Both the position numbers and the translations under genes were made by a program. Source: Ptiloglossa arizonensis (taxonomy: Eukaryota; Arthropoda; Insecta; Hymenoptera; Colletidae). Taken from it: a stretch of 64,000 bases of DNA. The stretch is taken from assembly GCF_051014685.1 (NCBI RefSeq), contig NW_027478440.1, positions 1,116,001 to 1,180,000 on the forward strand, written 5' to 3'. Positions 1-14,358 of the stretch are shown piece after piece. Below the pieces are notes generated by a model that saw nothing but the letters and a program-made list of their open reading frames with translations, did no database searches and was not told the origin of the DNA. Position 1 is the first letter of the stretch; each line of letters begins with the position of its first letter.

Positions 1-3000
1 ACGTATAACGTATAACGTATAACGTATAACGTATAACGTATAACGTATAACGTATAACGTATAACGTATAACGTATAACGTATAACGTATAACGTATAAC
101 GTATAACGTATAACGTATAACGTATAACGTATAACGTAACACCTATAACGTATAAAGTATAACGTATAACGTATAACGTATAACGTATAACGTATAACGT
201 ATAACGTATAACGTATATCGTATAACGTATAACGTATAACGTATAACGTATAACGTATAACTTGTAACGAAAAACGTATAACGAATAACGTAAAACGTAT
301 GAGGCATTACATGCTACCTATAAAGTGTAACATTCAACGTAAAACGTATAACGTATAACGTATAACGTATAACGTGTAACGAAGAACGTATAAAGAATAA
401 CGTATAACGTATATCGTATAACGTACAACTTATAACGTATAACGTACAACGTATGACGTATAACGTATAACGTATAACGTATAACGTATAACGTATAACG
501 TATAACGTATAAAGTATAACGTATAACGTATAACGTATAACGTATAACGTAGAACGTACAACGTATAACGTATAACGTATAACGTATAACGTATAACGTA
601 TAACGTATAACGTATAACGTATAACGTATAACGTATAACGTATAACGTATAACGTATAACGTATAATGTATAACGTATAACATGTAACGTTTAACGTATA
701 ACGTATAACGTATAACGTATAACGTATAACGTATAACGTATATCGTATAACGTATAACGTATAACGTATAACGTATAACGTATAACGTATAACGTATAAC
801 GTATAACGTATAACGTATAACGTATAACGTATGACGTATAACGTATAACGTGTAACGTATAACATATAACGTATAACCTGTGACGTATAACGTATAACGT
901 ATAACGTATAACGTATAATGTATAACGTATAACATGTAACGTATAGCGTATAACGTATAACGTATAACGTATAACGTATAACGTATAACGTATAACGTAT
1001 AACGTATAACGTATAACGTATTACGTATAACGTATAACGTATAACGTATAACGTATAACGTATAACGTATAACGTATAACGTATAACGTATAACGTATAA
1101 CGTATAACGTATAACGTATAACGTATAACATATAACGTATAACGTATAACGTATAACGTATAACGTATAACGTATAACGTATAACGTATAACGTATAACG
1201 TATAACGTATAACGTATAATGTATAGCGTATAACGTATAACGTATAACGTATATCGTATAACGTATAACGTATAACGTATATCGCATAACGTATAACGTA
1301 TAACGTATAACCTATGACATATAACGTATAACGTATAACGTATAACGTATAACGTATAACGTATAACGTATAACGTATAACCTATGACGTATAACGTATA
1401 ACGTATAACGTATAACATGTAATGTATAACGTATAACGTATAATGTATAGCGTATAACGTATAACGCATAACGTATAACGTACAACGTATAACGTATCAC
1501 GTATAACGTATTACGAATAACGTATAACGTATAACGTATAACGTAACACCTATAACGTATAAAGTATAACGTATAACGTATTACGTATAACGTATAACGT
1601 ATAACGTATATCGTATAACGTATAACGTATAACGTATAACGTATAACTTGTAACGAAAAACGTATAACGAATAACGTAAAACGTATGACGCATTACATGC
1701 TACGTATAAAGTATAACATTCAACGTAAAACGTATAACGTACAACGTATAACGTATAACGTGTAACGAAGTACGTTTAAAGAATAACATATAACGTATAT
1801 CGTATAACGTACAACTTATAACGTATAACGTATAACGTATAACGTATAACGTATAACGTATAACGTAAAACGTATAACGTATAACGTATAACGTATAACG
1901 TATAACGTATAACGTATAACGTATAACGTATAACGTATAACGTACAACGTATAACGTATCACGTATAACGTATCACGAATAACGTATAACGTATAACGTA
2001 TAACGTATAACGTATAACGTTTAACGTATAACGTATAACGTATAACGTATAACGTATAACGTATAACGTATAACGTATAACGTATAACGTATAATGTATA
2101 GCGTATAACGTATAACGTATAACGTATAACGTACAACGTATAACGTATCACGTATAACGTATTACGAATAACGTATAACGTATAACGTATAACGTAACAC
2201 CTATAACGTATAAAGTATAACGTATAACGTATAACGTATAACGTATAACGTATAACGTATAACGTATAACGTATAACGTATAACGTATAACGTATAAAGT
2301 ATAACGTATAACGTATAACGTATAACGTATAACGTATAACGTATAACGTATAACGTATAACGTATAACGTATAACGTGTAACGTATAACGTGTAACGTAT
2401 AACGTGTAACGTATAACGTATAACGTATAACGTATAACGTGTAACGTATAACGTGTAACGTATAACGTATAACGTATAACGTATAACGTATAACGTATAA
2501 CGTATAACGTATAACGTATAACGTATAACGTATAACGTATAACGTATAACGTATAACGTATAACGTATAACGTATAACGTATAACGTATAACGTATAACG
2601 TATAACGTATAACGTATAACCTATGACGTATAACGTATAACGTATAACGTATAACGTATAACGTATAACGTATAACGCATAACGTATAACGTATAACGTA
2701 TGACGTATAACGTATGACGTATAACGTATAACGTATAACGTATAACATATAACGTATAACCTGTGACGTATAACGTATAACGTATAACGTGTAACGAAGA
2801 ACGTATAAAGAATAACGTATAACGTATAACGTATAACGTACAACTTATAACGTATAACGTACAACGTATAACGTAGAACGTATAACGTATAACGTACAAC
2901 GTATAACGTATAACGTATAACGTATAACGTATAACGTATAACGTATAACGTATAACGTGTAACGTATAACATGTAACGTATAACGTGTAACGTATAACGT

Positions 3001-3036
3001 GTAACGTATAACGTGTAACGTATAACGTATAACTTA
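1..3036. repeat. Left-end satellite with mixed variant modules
   Basis: Mostly pure heptamers with partial copies of the divergent module; the CATTACATGC marker is at 305 and 1691. The marker copy at 305 carries an AAGTGTA variant just downstream and a TACAACGTATGACG step near 445, both shared with copies at 26552, 31739 and 37297. The stretch 1225-1800 matches about 39240-39860 through shared rare variants. No gene is seen. Confidence 0.9.
2374..2466. repeat. ACGTGTA/ACGTATA alternating tract
   Basis: The A-to-G variant at unit position 5 (ACGTGTA) recurs here every second unit for several steps, making a local 14-bp dimer repeat. Similar clusters lie near 2950-3026, 36880-36925 and 54353-54408. 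The tract looks like a young dimeric repeat formed by local slippage or unequal exchange. Confidence 0.8.
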
Positions 3037-4044
3037 TAACGTATAACGTATAACGTATAACGTATAACGTATAACGTATAACGTATAACGTATAACGTAT
3101 AACGTATAACGTATAACGTATAACGTATAACGTATAACGTATAACGTATAACGTATAACGTATAACGTATAACGTATAACGTATAACGTATAACGTATAA
3201 CGTATAACGTATAACGTATAACGTATAACGTATAACGTATAACGTATAACGTATAACGTATAACGTATAACGTATAACGTATAACGTATAACGTATAACG
3301 TATAACGTATAACGTATAACGTATAACGTATAACGTATAACGTATAACGTATAACGTATAACGTATAACGTATAACGTATAACGTATAACGTATAACGTA
3401 TAACGTATAACGTATAACGTATAACGTATAACGTATAACGTATAACGTATAACGTATAACGTATAACGTATAACGTATAACGTATAACGTATAACGTATA
3501 ACGTATAACGTATAACGTATAACGTATAACGTATAACGTATAACGTATAACGTATAACGTATAACGTATAACGTATAACGTATAACGTATAACGTATAAC
3601 GTATAACGTATAACGTATAACGTATAACGTATAACGTATAACGTATAACGTATAACGTATAACGTATAACGTATAACGTATAACGTATAACGTATAACGT
3701 ATAACGTATAACGTATAACGTATAACGTATAACGTATAACGTATAACGTATAACGTATAACGTATAACGTATAACGTATAACGTATAACGTATAACGTAT
3801 AACGTATAACGTATAACGTATAACGTATAACGTATAACGTATAACGTATAACGTATAACGTATAACGTATAACGTATAACGTATAACGTATAACGTATAA
3901 CGTATAACGTATAACGTATAACGTATAACGTATAACGTATAACGTATAACGTATAACGTATAACGTATAACGTATAACGTATAACGTATAACGTATAACG
4001 TATAACGTATAACGTATAACGTATAACGTATAACGTATAACGTA
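3037..4044. repeat. Perfect homogeneous ACGTATA tract, about 144 units
   Basis: After an ACTTATA variant at 3033-3039 the sequence is uninterrupted consensus until the ACGTAAC/ACCTATA pair beginning at 4040. At about 1.0 kb it is the longest variant-free run in the window. It is either the most recently expanded part of the array or a stretch collapsed or expanded by the assembler, since pure tracts give reads no anchors. Confidence 0.93.
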
Positions 4045-4129
4045 ACACCTATAACGTATAAAGTATAACGTATAACGTATAACGTATAACGTATAACGTA
4101 TAACGTATAACGTATAACGTATATCGTAT

Positions 4130-6441
4130 AACGTATAACGTATAACGTATAACGTATAACTTGTAACGAAAAACGTATAACGAATAACGTAAAACGTATG
4201 AAGCATTACATGCTACGTATAAAGTATAACATTCAACGTAAAACGTATAACGTATAACGTATAACGTATAACGTGTAACGAAGAACGTATAAAGAATAAC
4301 GTATAACGTATATCGTATAACGTACAACTTATAACGTATAACGTACAACGTATAACGTATAAAGTATAACGTATAACGTATAACGTATAACGTATAACGT
4401 ATGACGTATAACGTATAACATGTAACGTATAACGTATAACGTATAACGTATAACGTATAACGTATAACGTATAACGTATAACGTATAACGTATAACGTAT
4501 AACGTATAACGTATTCCGTATAACGTATAACGTATAACGTATAACGTATAACGTATAACGTATAACGTATAACGTATAACGTATAACGTATAACGTATAA
4601 CGTATATCGTATAACGTATAACGTGTAACGTATAACGTGTAACGTATAACGTATAACGTATAACGTATAACGTATAACGTATAACGTGTAACGTATAACG
4701 TATAACGTATAACGTATAACGTATAACGTATAACGTATAACGTATAACGTATAACGTATAACGTATAACGTATAACGTATAACGTATAACGTATAACGTA
4801 TAACGTATGACGTATAACGTATAACGCATAACGTATAACGTATAACGTATAACGTATAACCTATGACGTATAACGTATAACGTATAACGTATAACGTATA
4901 ACGTATAACGTATAACGCATAACGTATAACGTATAACGTATATCGTATAACGTATAACGTATAACGTATAACGTGTAACGTACAGCGTATAACGTATACC
5001 GTACAACGTATAACTAATAACGTATAACGTATAACGAATATCGTACAACGTATAGCGCATAACGTATAACGTATAACGTATAACGTATAACGCATAACGT
5101 ATAACGTATAACGTATAACCTATGACGTATAACGTATAACGTATAACGTATAACGTATAACGTATAACGTATAACGTATAACGTATAACCTATGACGTCT
5201 AACGTATAACGTGTAACGTATAACATGTAATGTATAACGTATAACGTATAATGTATAGCGTATAACGTATAACGTATAACGTATAACGTACAACGTATAA
5301 CGTATCACGTATAACGTATTACGAATAACGTATAACGTATAACGTATAACGTAACACCTATAACGTATAAAGTATAACGTATAACGAATAACGTAAAACG
5401 CAAAACGTATAACGTATAACGTATAACGTATAACGTATAACGTATACCTTATAACGTATAACGTATAACGTATAAAGTATAACGTATAACGTATAACGTA
5501 TAACGTATAACGTAGAACGTACAACGTATAACATATAACGTATAACGTATAACGTATAATGTATAACGTATAACATGTAACGTATAACGTATAACGTATA
5601 ACGTATAACGTATAACGTATAACGTATATCGTATAACGTATAACGTATAACGTATAACATGTAACGTACAACGTATAACGTATACCGTATAACGTATAAC
5701 TAATAACGTATAACGTATAACGAATATCGTACAACGTATAACGCATAACGTATAACGTATAACGTATAACGTATAACGTATAACGCATAACGTATAACGT
5801 ATAACGTATAACCTATGACGTATAACGTATAACGTATAACGTATAACGTATAACGTATAACGTATAACGTATAACGTATAACCTATGACGTATAACGTAT
5901 AACGTATAACGTATAACATGTAATGTATAACGTATAACGTATAATGTTTAGCGTATAACGTATAACGTATAACGTATAACGTACAACGTATAACGTATCA
6001 CGTATAACGAATTACGAATAACGTATAACGTATAACGTATAACGTAACACCTATAACGTATAAAGTATAACGTATAATGTATAACGTATAACGTATAACG
6101 TATAACGTATAACGTATAACGTATATCGTATAACGTATAACGTATAACGTATAACGTATAACGTATAACGTATAACTTGTAACAAAAAACGTATAACGAA
6201 TAACGTAAAACGTATGACGCATTACATGCTACGTATAAAGTATAACATTCAACGTAAAACGTATGACGCATTACATGCTACGTATAAAGTATAACATTCA
6301 ACGTAAAACGTATAACGTATAACGTATAACGTATAACGTGTAACGAAGAACGTATAAAGAATAACGTATAACGTATAACGTATAACGTACAACTTATAAC
6401 GTATAACGTACAACGTATAACGTAGAACGTATAACGTAGAA
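4130..6441. repeat. HOR family A, segment a (copy 1)
   Basis: Starts with the ACTTGTA/ACGAAAA module at 4159 and the marker at 4204 and ends with two ACGTAGA units near 6425-6440. It contains a diagnostic CGCAAAACG step near 5397 and the marker doublet at 6220/6269. The same variant order recurs at about 8.1-10.4 kb (offset 3969-3977) and 11.1-13.4 kb. Boundaries are approximate because the flanks are consensus repeats. Confidence 0.88.
6170..6320. repeat. Divergent marker module with a 49-bp doublet (reference copy)
   Basis: This is the most divergent recurring module in the window. It runs from ACTTGTA through ACAAAAA, ACGAATA, ACGTAAA and ACGTATG to the CATTACATGC marker and on to ACATTCA. 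Here the marker part is duplicated at 49 bp (6220 and 6269). The doublet occurs six times, at 6220, 7781, 10197, 10785, 13207 and 14761, always with ACAAAAA in place of ACGAAAA. Single-marker copies occur at about 46 further sites across the window. Every unit of it keeps the 7-nt register. Confidence 0.88.
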
Positions 6442-7378
6442 CGTATAACGTATAACGTATAACGTATAACGTATAACGTATAACGTATAACGTATAACGT
6501 ATAACGTATAACGTATAACGTATAACGTATAACGTATAACGTATAACGTATAACGTATAACGTATAACGTATAACGTATAACGTATAACGTATAACGTAT
6601 AATGTATAGCGTATAACGTATAACGTATAACGTATAACGTACAACGTATAACGTATCACGTATAACGTATTACGAATAACGTATAACGTATAACGTATAA
6701 CGTAACACCTATAACGTATAAAGTATAACGTATAACGTATAACGTATAACGTATAACGTATAACGTATAACGTATAACGTATAACGTATAACGTATAACG
6801 TATAACGTATAACGTATAAAGTATAACGTATAACGTATAACGTATAACGTATAACGAATAACGTATAACGTATAACGTATAACGTATAACGTATAACGTA
6901 TAACGTATAACGTATAACGTATAACGTATAACGTATAACGTATAACGTATAACGTATAACGTATAACGTATAACGTATAACGTATAACGAAAAACGTATA
7001 AAGAATAACGTATAACGTATAACGTATAACGTATAACGTATAACGTATAACGTATAACGTATAACGTATAACGTATAACGTAGAACGTACAACGTATAAC
7101 ATATAACGTATAACGTATAACGTATAATGTATAACGTATAACATGTAACGTATAACGTATAACGTATAACGTATAACGTATAACGTATAACGTATATCGT
7201 ATAACGTATAACGTATAACGTATAACATGTAACGTACAACGTATAACGTATACCGTATAACGTGTACCTAATAACGTATAACGTATAACGAATATCGTAC
7301 AACGTATAACGCATAACGTATAACGTATAACGTATAACGTATAACGTATAACGCATAACGTATAACGTATAACGTATA
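6442..7378. repeat. HOR family A, segment b (copy 1)
   Basis: About 0.94 kb between segments a and c, matching 13436-14358 at an offset near 6980. The left part is pure consensus to about 6600. It then carries an ATGTATA/GCGTATA pair, an AAGTATA unit, an AAGAATA unit near 7000 and an ACATGTA unit at 7141. This segment is absent between a' and c' (near 10.44 kb), so it was lost there or gained in the longer superunit. Confidence 0.82.
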
Positions 7379-8127
7379 ACCTATGACGTATAACGTATAA
7401 CGTATAACGTATAACGTATAACGTATAACGTATAACGTATAACGTATAACCTATGACGTATAACGTATAACGTATAACGTATAACATGTAATGTATAACG
7501 TATAACGTATAATGTATAGCGTATAACGTATAACGTATAACGTATAACGTACAACGTATAACGTATCACGTATAACGTATTACGAATAACGTATAACGTA
7601 TAACGTATAACGTAACACCTATAACGTATAAAGTATAACGTATAACGTATAACGTATAACGTATAACGTATAACGTATAACGTATAACGTATAACGTATA
7701 TCGTATAACGTATAACGTATAACGTATAACGTATAACTTGTAACAAAAAACGTATAACGAATAACGTAAAACGTATGACGCATTACATGCTACGTATAAA
7801 GTATAACATTCAACGTAAAACGTATGACGCATTACATGCTACGTATAAAGTATAACATTCAACGTAAAACGTATAACGTATAACGTATAACGTATAACGT
7901 ATAACGTATAACGTACAACTTATAACGTATAACGTACAACGTATAACGTAGAACGTATAACGTAGAACGTATAACGTATAACGTATAACGTATAACTTAT
8001 AACGTATAACGTATAACGTATAACGTATAACGTATAACGTATAACGTATAACGTATAACGTATAACGTATAACGTATAACGTATAACGTATAACGTATAA
8101 CGTATAACGTATAACGTATAACGTATA
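7379..8127. repeat. HOR family A, segment c (copy 1)
   Basis: Begins with ACCTATG at 7379. It contains the ACACCTATA step near 7615, an ACAAAAA variant near 7743, the marker doublet at 7781/7830, two ACGTAGA units near 7950-7965 and an ACTTATA near 7995. It matches 10453-11138 and 14359 to about 15110 in the same variant order. Confidence 0.85.
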
Positions 8128-10431
8128 ACTTGTAACGAAAAACGTATAACGAATAACGTAAAACGTATGAGGCATTACATGCTACGTATAAAGTATAACA
8201 TTCAACGTAAAACGTATAACGTATAACGTATAACGTATAACGTGTAACGAAGAACGTATAAAGAATAACGTATAACGTATATCGTATAACGTACAACTTA
8301 TAACGTATAACGTACAACGTATAACGTATAAAGTATAACGTATAACGTATAACGTATAACGTATAACGTATGACGTATACCGTATAACATGTAACGTATA
8401 ACGTATAACGTATAACGTATAACGTATAACGTATAACGTATAACGTATAACGTATAACGTATAACGTATAACGTATAACGTATAACGTATAACGTATAAC
8501 GTATAACGTATAACGTATAACGTATAACGTATAACGTATAACGTATAACGTATAACGTATAACGTATAACGTATAACGTATAACGTATAACGTATAACGT
8601 ATAACGTGTAACGTATAACGTGTAACGTATAACGTATAACGTATAACGTATAACGTATAACGTATAACGTGTAACGTATAACGTATAACGTTATAACGTA
8701 TAACGTATAACGTATAACGTATAACGTATAACGTATAACGTATAACGTATAACGTATAACGTATAACGTATAACGTATAACGTATGACGTATAACGTATA
8801 ACGTATAACGTATAACGTATAACGTATAACGTATAACCTATGACGTATAACGTATAACGTATAACGTATAACGTATAACGTATAACGTATAACGCATAAC
8901 GTATAACGTATAACGTATATCGTATAACGTATAACGTATAACGTATAACGTGTAACGTACAGCGTATAACGTATACCGTACAACGTATAACTAATAACGT
9001 ATAACGTATAACGAATATCGTACAACGTATAACGCATAACGTATAACGTATAACGTATAACGTATAACGCATAACGTATAACGTATAACGTATAACCTAT
9101 GACGTATAACGTATAACGTATAACGTATAACGTATAACGTATAACGTATAACGTATAACGTATAACCTATGACGTCTAACGTATAACGTGTAACGTATAA
9201 CATGTAATGTATAACGTATAACGTATAATGTATAGCGTATAACGTATAACGTATAACGTATAACGTACAACGTATAACGTATCACGTATAACGTATTACG
9301 AATAACGTATAACGTATAACGTATAACGTAACACCTATAACGTATAAAGTATAACGTATAACGAATAACGTAAAACGCAAAACGTATAACGTATAACGTA
9401 TAACGTATAACGTATAACGTATACCTTATAACGTATAACGTATAACGTATAAAGTATAACGTGTAACGTATAACGTATAACGTATAACGTAGAACGTACA
9501 ACGTATAACATATAACGTATAACGTATAACGTATAATGTATAACGTATAACATGTAACGTATAACGTATAACGTATAACGTATAACGTATAACGTATAAC
9601 GTATATCGTATAACGTATAACGTATAACGTATAACATGTAACGTACAACGTATAACGTATACCGTATAACGTATAACTAATAACGTATAACGTATAACGA
9701 ATATCGTACAACGTATAACGCATAACGTATAACGTATAACGTATAACGTATAACGTATAACGCATAACGTATAACGTATAACGTATAACCTATGACGTAT
9801 AACGTATAACGTATAACGTATAACGTATAACGTATAACGTATAACGTATAACGTATAACGTATAACCTATGACGCATAACGTATAACGTATAACGTATAA
9901 CATGTAATGTATAACGTATAACGTATAATGTTTTGCGTATAACGTATAACGTATAACGTATAACGTACAACGTATAACGTATCACGTATAACGAATTACG
10001 AATAACGTATAACGTATAACGTATAACGTAACACCTATAACGTATAAAGTATAACGTATAATGTATAACGTATAACGTATAACGTATAACGTATAACGTA
10101 TAACGTATATCGTATAACGTATAACGTATAACGTATAACGTATAACGTATAACTTGTAACAAAAAACGTATAACGAATAACGTAAAACGTATGACGCATT
10201 ACATGCTACGTATAAAGTATAACATTCAACGTAAAACGTATGACGCATTACATGCTACGTATAAAGTATAACATTCAACGTAAAACGTATAACGTATAAC
10301 GTATAACGTATAACGTGTAACGAAGAACGTATAAAGAATAACGTATAACGTATAACGTATAACGTACAACTTATAACGTATAACGTACAACGTATAACGT
10401 AGAACGTATAACGTAGAACGTATAACGTATA
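8128..10431. repeat. HOR family A, segment a' (copy 2)
   Basis: Second copy of segment a; markers at 8173 and 10197/10246 correspond to 4204 and 6220/6269. It holds the only 1-nt insertion I found: an 8-nt unit at 8688-8695 with an extra T, which changes the downstream register by one. The third copy at 11139 lacks the insertion, so it arose in this copy. Confidence 0.88.
8688..8695. other. 8-nt unit: 1-nt insertion breaking the register
   Basis: One heptamer has an additional T. Upstream units start at coordinates equal to 1 modulo 7, and from 8696 onward they start at 2 modulo 7. The insertion creates a perfect 12-nt palindrome at 8688-8699, which a consensus array does not contain. It is private to this copy of segment a. 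Confidence 0.9.
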
Positions 10432-10452
10432 ACGTATAACGTATAACGTATA

Positions 10453-11138
10453 ACCTATGACGTATAACGTATAACGTATAACGTATAACATGTAATGTAT
10501 AACGTATAACGTATAATGTATAGCGTATAACGTATAACGTATAACGTATAACGTACAACGTATAACGTATCACGTATAACGTATTACGAATAACGTATAA
10601 CGTATAACGTATAACGTAACACCTATAACGTATAAAGTATAACGTATAACGTATAACGTATAACGTATAACGTATAACGTATAACGTATAACGTATAACG
10701 TATATCGTATAACGTATAACGTATAACGTATAACGTATAACTTGTAACAAAAAACGTATAACGAATAACGTAAAACGTATGACGCATTACATGCTACGTA
10801 TAAAGTATAACATTCAACGTAAAACGTATGACGCATTACATGCTACGTATAAAGTATAACATTCAACGTAAAACGTATAACGTATAACGTATAACGTATA
10901 ACGTATAACGTATAACGTACAACTTATAACGTATAACGTACAACGTATAACGTAGAACGTATAACGTAGAACGTATAACGTATAACGTATAACGTATAAC
11001 TTATAACGTATAACGTATAACGTATAACGTATAACGTATAACGTATAACGTATAACGTATAACGTATAACGTATAACGTATAACGTATAACGTATAACGT
11101 ATAACGTATAACGTATAACGTATAACGTATAACGTATA
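10453..11138. repeat. HOR family A, segment c' (copy 2)
   Basis: Follows a' directly, without segment b, giving a 3.0-kb superunit instead of 4.0 kb. The marker doublet at 10785/10834 corresponds to 7781/7830 at offset 3004, and the odd base is explained by the insertion at 8691. It has one leading ACCTATG unit where copy 1 has two. Confidence 0.85.
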
Positions 11139-13435
11139 ACTTGTAACGAAAAACGTATAACGAATAACGTAAAACGTATGAGGCATTACATGCTACGTAT
11201 AAAGTATAACATTCAACGTAAAACGTATAACGTATAACGTATAACGTATAACGTGTAACGAAGAACGTATAAAGAATAACGTATAACGTATATCGTATAA
11301 CGTACAACTTATAACGTATAACGTACAACGTATAACGTATAAAGTATAACGTATAACGTATAACGTATAACGTATAACGTATGACGTATAACGTATAACA
11401 TGTAACGTATAACGTATAACGTATAACGTATAACGTATAACGTATAACGTATAACGTATAACGTATAACGTATAACGTATAACGTATAACGTATAACGTA
11501 TAACGTATAACGTATAACGTATAACGTATAACGTATAACGTATAACGTATAACGTATAACGTATAACGTATAACGTATAACGTATAACGTATAACGTATA
11601 ACGTATAACGTGTAACGTATAACGTGTAACGTATAACGTATAACGTATAACGTATAACGTACAACGTATAACGTGTAACGTATAACGTATAACGTATAAC
11701 GTATAACGTATAACGTATAACGTATAACGTATAACGTATAACGTATAACGTATAACGTATAACGTATAACGTATAACGTATAACGTATGACGTATAACGT
11801 ATAACGTATAACGTATAACGTATAACGTATAACGTATAACCTATGACGTATAACGTATAACGTATAACGTATAACGTATAACGTATAACGTATAACGCAT
11901 AACGTATAACGTATAACGTATATCGTATAACGTATAACGTATAACGTATAACGTGTAACGTACAGCGTATAACGTATACCGTACAACGTATAACTAATAA
12001 CGTATAACGTATAACGAATATCGTACAACGTATAACGCATAACGTATAATGTATAACGTATAACGTATAACGCATAACGTATAACGTATAACGTATAACC
12101 TATGACGTATAACGTATAACGTATAACGTATAACGTATAACGTATAACGTATAACGTATAACGTATAACCTATGACGTCTAACGTATAACGTGTAACGTA
12201 TAACATGTAATGTATAACGTATAACGTATAATGTATAGCGTATAACGTATAACGTATAACGTATAACGTACAACGTATAACGTATCACGTATAACGTATT
12301 ACGAATAACGTATAACGTATAACGTATAACGTAACACCTATAACGTATAAAGTATAACGTATAACGAATAACGTAAAACGCAAAACGTATAACGTATAAC
12401 GTATAACGTATAACGTATAACGTATACCTTATAACGTATAACGTATAACGTATAAAGTATAACGTATAACGTATAACGTATAACGTATAACGTAGAACGT
12501 ACAACGTATAACATATAACGTATAACGTATAACGTATAATGTATAACGTATAACATGTAACGTATAACGTATAACGTATAACGTATAACGTATAACGTAT
12601 AACGTATATCGTATAACGTATAACGTATAACGTATAACATGTAACGTACAACGTATAACGTATACCGTATAACGTATAACTAATAACGTATAACGTATAA
12701 CGAATATCGTACAACGTATAACGCATAACGTATAACGTATAACGTATAACGTATAACGTATAACGCATAACGTATAACGTATAACGTATAACCTATGACG
12801 TATAACGTATAACGTATAACGTATAACGTATAACGTATAACGTATAACGTATAACGTATAACGTATAACGTATAACCTATGACGTATAACGTATAACGTA
12901 TAACGTATAACATGTAATGTATAACGTATAACGTATAATGTTTAGCGTATAACGTATAACGTATAACGTATAACGTACAACGTATAACGTATCACGTATA
13001 ACGAATTACGAATAACGTATAACGTATAACGTATAACGTAACACCTATAACGTATAAAGTATAACGTATAATGTATAACGTATAACGTATAACGTATAAC
13101 GTATAACGTATAACGTATATCGTATAACGTATAACGTATAACGTATAACGTATAACGTATAACTTGTAACAAAAAACGTATAACGAATAACGTAAAACGT
13201 ATGACGCATTACATGCTACGTATAAAGTATAACATTCAACGTAAAACGTATGACGCATTACATGCTACGTATAAAGTATAACATTCAACGTAAAACGTAT
13301 AACGTATAACGTATAACGTATAACGTGTAACGAAGAACGTATAAAGAATAACGTATAACGTATAACGTATAACGTACAACTTATAACGTATAACGTACAA
13401 CGTATAACGTAGAACGTATAACGTAGAACGTATAA
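11139..13435. repeat. HOR family A, segment a'' (copy 3)
   Basis: Third copy of segment a; markers at 11184 and 13207/13256, with the CGCAAAACG step near 12377. Offset from copy 2 is 3003-3011, a drift of about one unit. Part of the segment (about 5.0-5.8 kb equivalent) also recurs far away at 58.3-59.0 and 62.1-62.8 kb. Confidence 0.88.
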
Positions 13436-14358
13436 CGTATAACGTATAACGTATAACGTATAACGTATAACGTATAACGTATAACGTATAACGTATAACG
13501 TATAACGTATAACGTATAACGTATAACGTATAACGTATAACGTATAACGTATAACGTATAACGTATAACGTATAACGTATAACGTATAACGTATAACGTA
13601 TAACGTATAATGTATAGCGTATAACGTATAACGTATAACGTATAACGTACAACGTATAACGTATCACGTATAACGTATTACGAATAACGTATAACGTATA
13701 ACGTATAACGTAACACCTATAACGTATAAAGTATAACGTATAACGTATAACGTATAACGTATAACGTATAACGTATAACGTATAACGTATAACGTATAAC
13801 GTATAACGTATAAAGTATAACGTATAACGTATAACGTATAACGTATAACGAATAACGTATAACGTATAACGTATAACGTATAACGTATAACGTATAACGT
13901 ATAACGTATAACGTATAACGTATAACGTATAACGTATAACGTATAACGTATAACGTATAACGAAAAACGTATAAAGAATAACGTATAACGTATAACGTAT
14001 AACGTATAACGTATAACGTATAACGTATAACGTATAACGTATAACGTATAACGTAGAACGTACAACGTATAACATATAACGTATAACGTATAACGTATAA
14101 TGTATAACGTATAACATGTAACGTAGAACGTATAACGTATAACGTATAACGTATAACGTATAACGTATAACGTATATCGTATAACGTATAACGTATAACG
14201 TATAACATGTAACGTACAACGTATAACGTATACCGTATAACGTGTAACTAATAACGTATAACGTATAACGAATATCGTACAACGTATAACGCATAACGTA
14301 TAACGTATAACGTATAACGTATAACGTATAACGCATAACGTATAACGTATAACGTATA
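13436..14358. repeat. HOR family A, segment b'' (copy 2)
   Basis: Matches 6442-7378 in variant order at an offset of 6973-6980. One difference is an added ACGTAGA unit near 14122, directly after the ACATGTA at 14114. Confidence 0.82.

Noticed and set aside
6170..6320. The CATTACATGC module as a transposon, integrated element or gene remnant
   Set aside because: Every base fits a substituted heptamer in unbroken register, there is no target-site duplication or terminal repeat, and no coding potential beyond the repeat peptide. It is a diverged part of the satellite.
6170..6320. A CENP-B box or other known centromere-protein site
   Set aside because: I see no match to the CENP-B box pattern in the module or the consensus. 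A centromeric role remains possible but unsupported by sequence alone.
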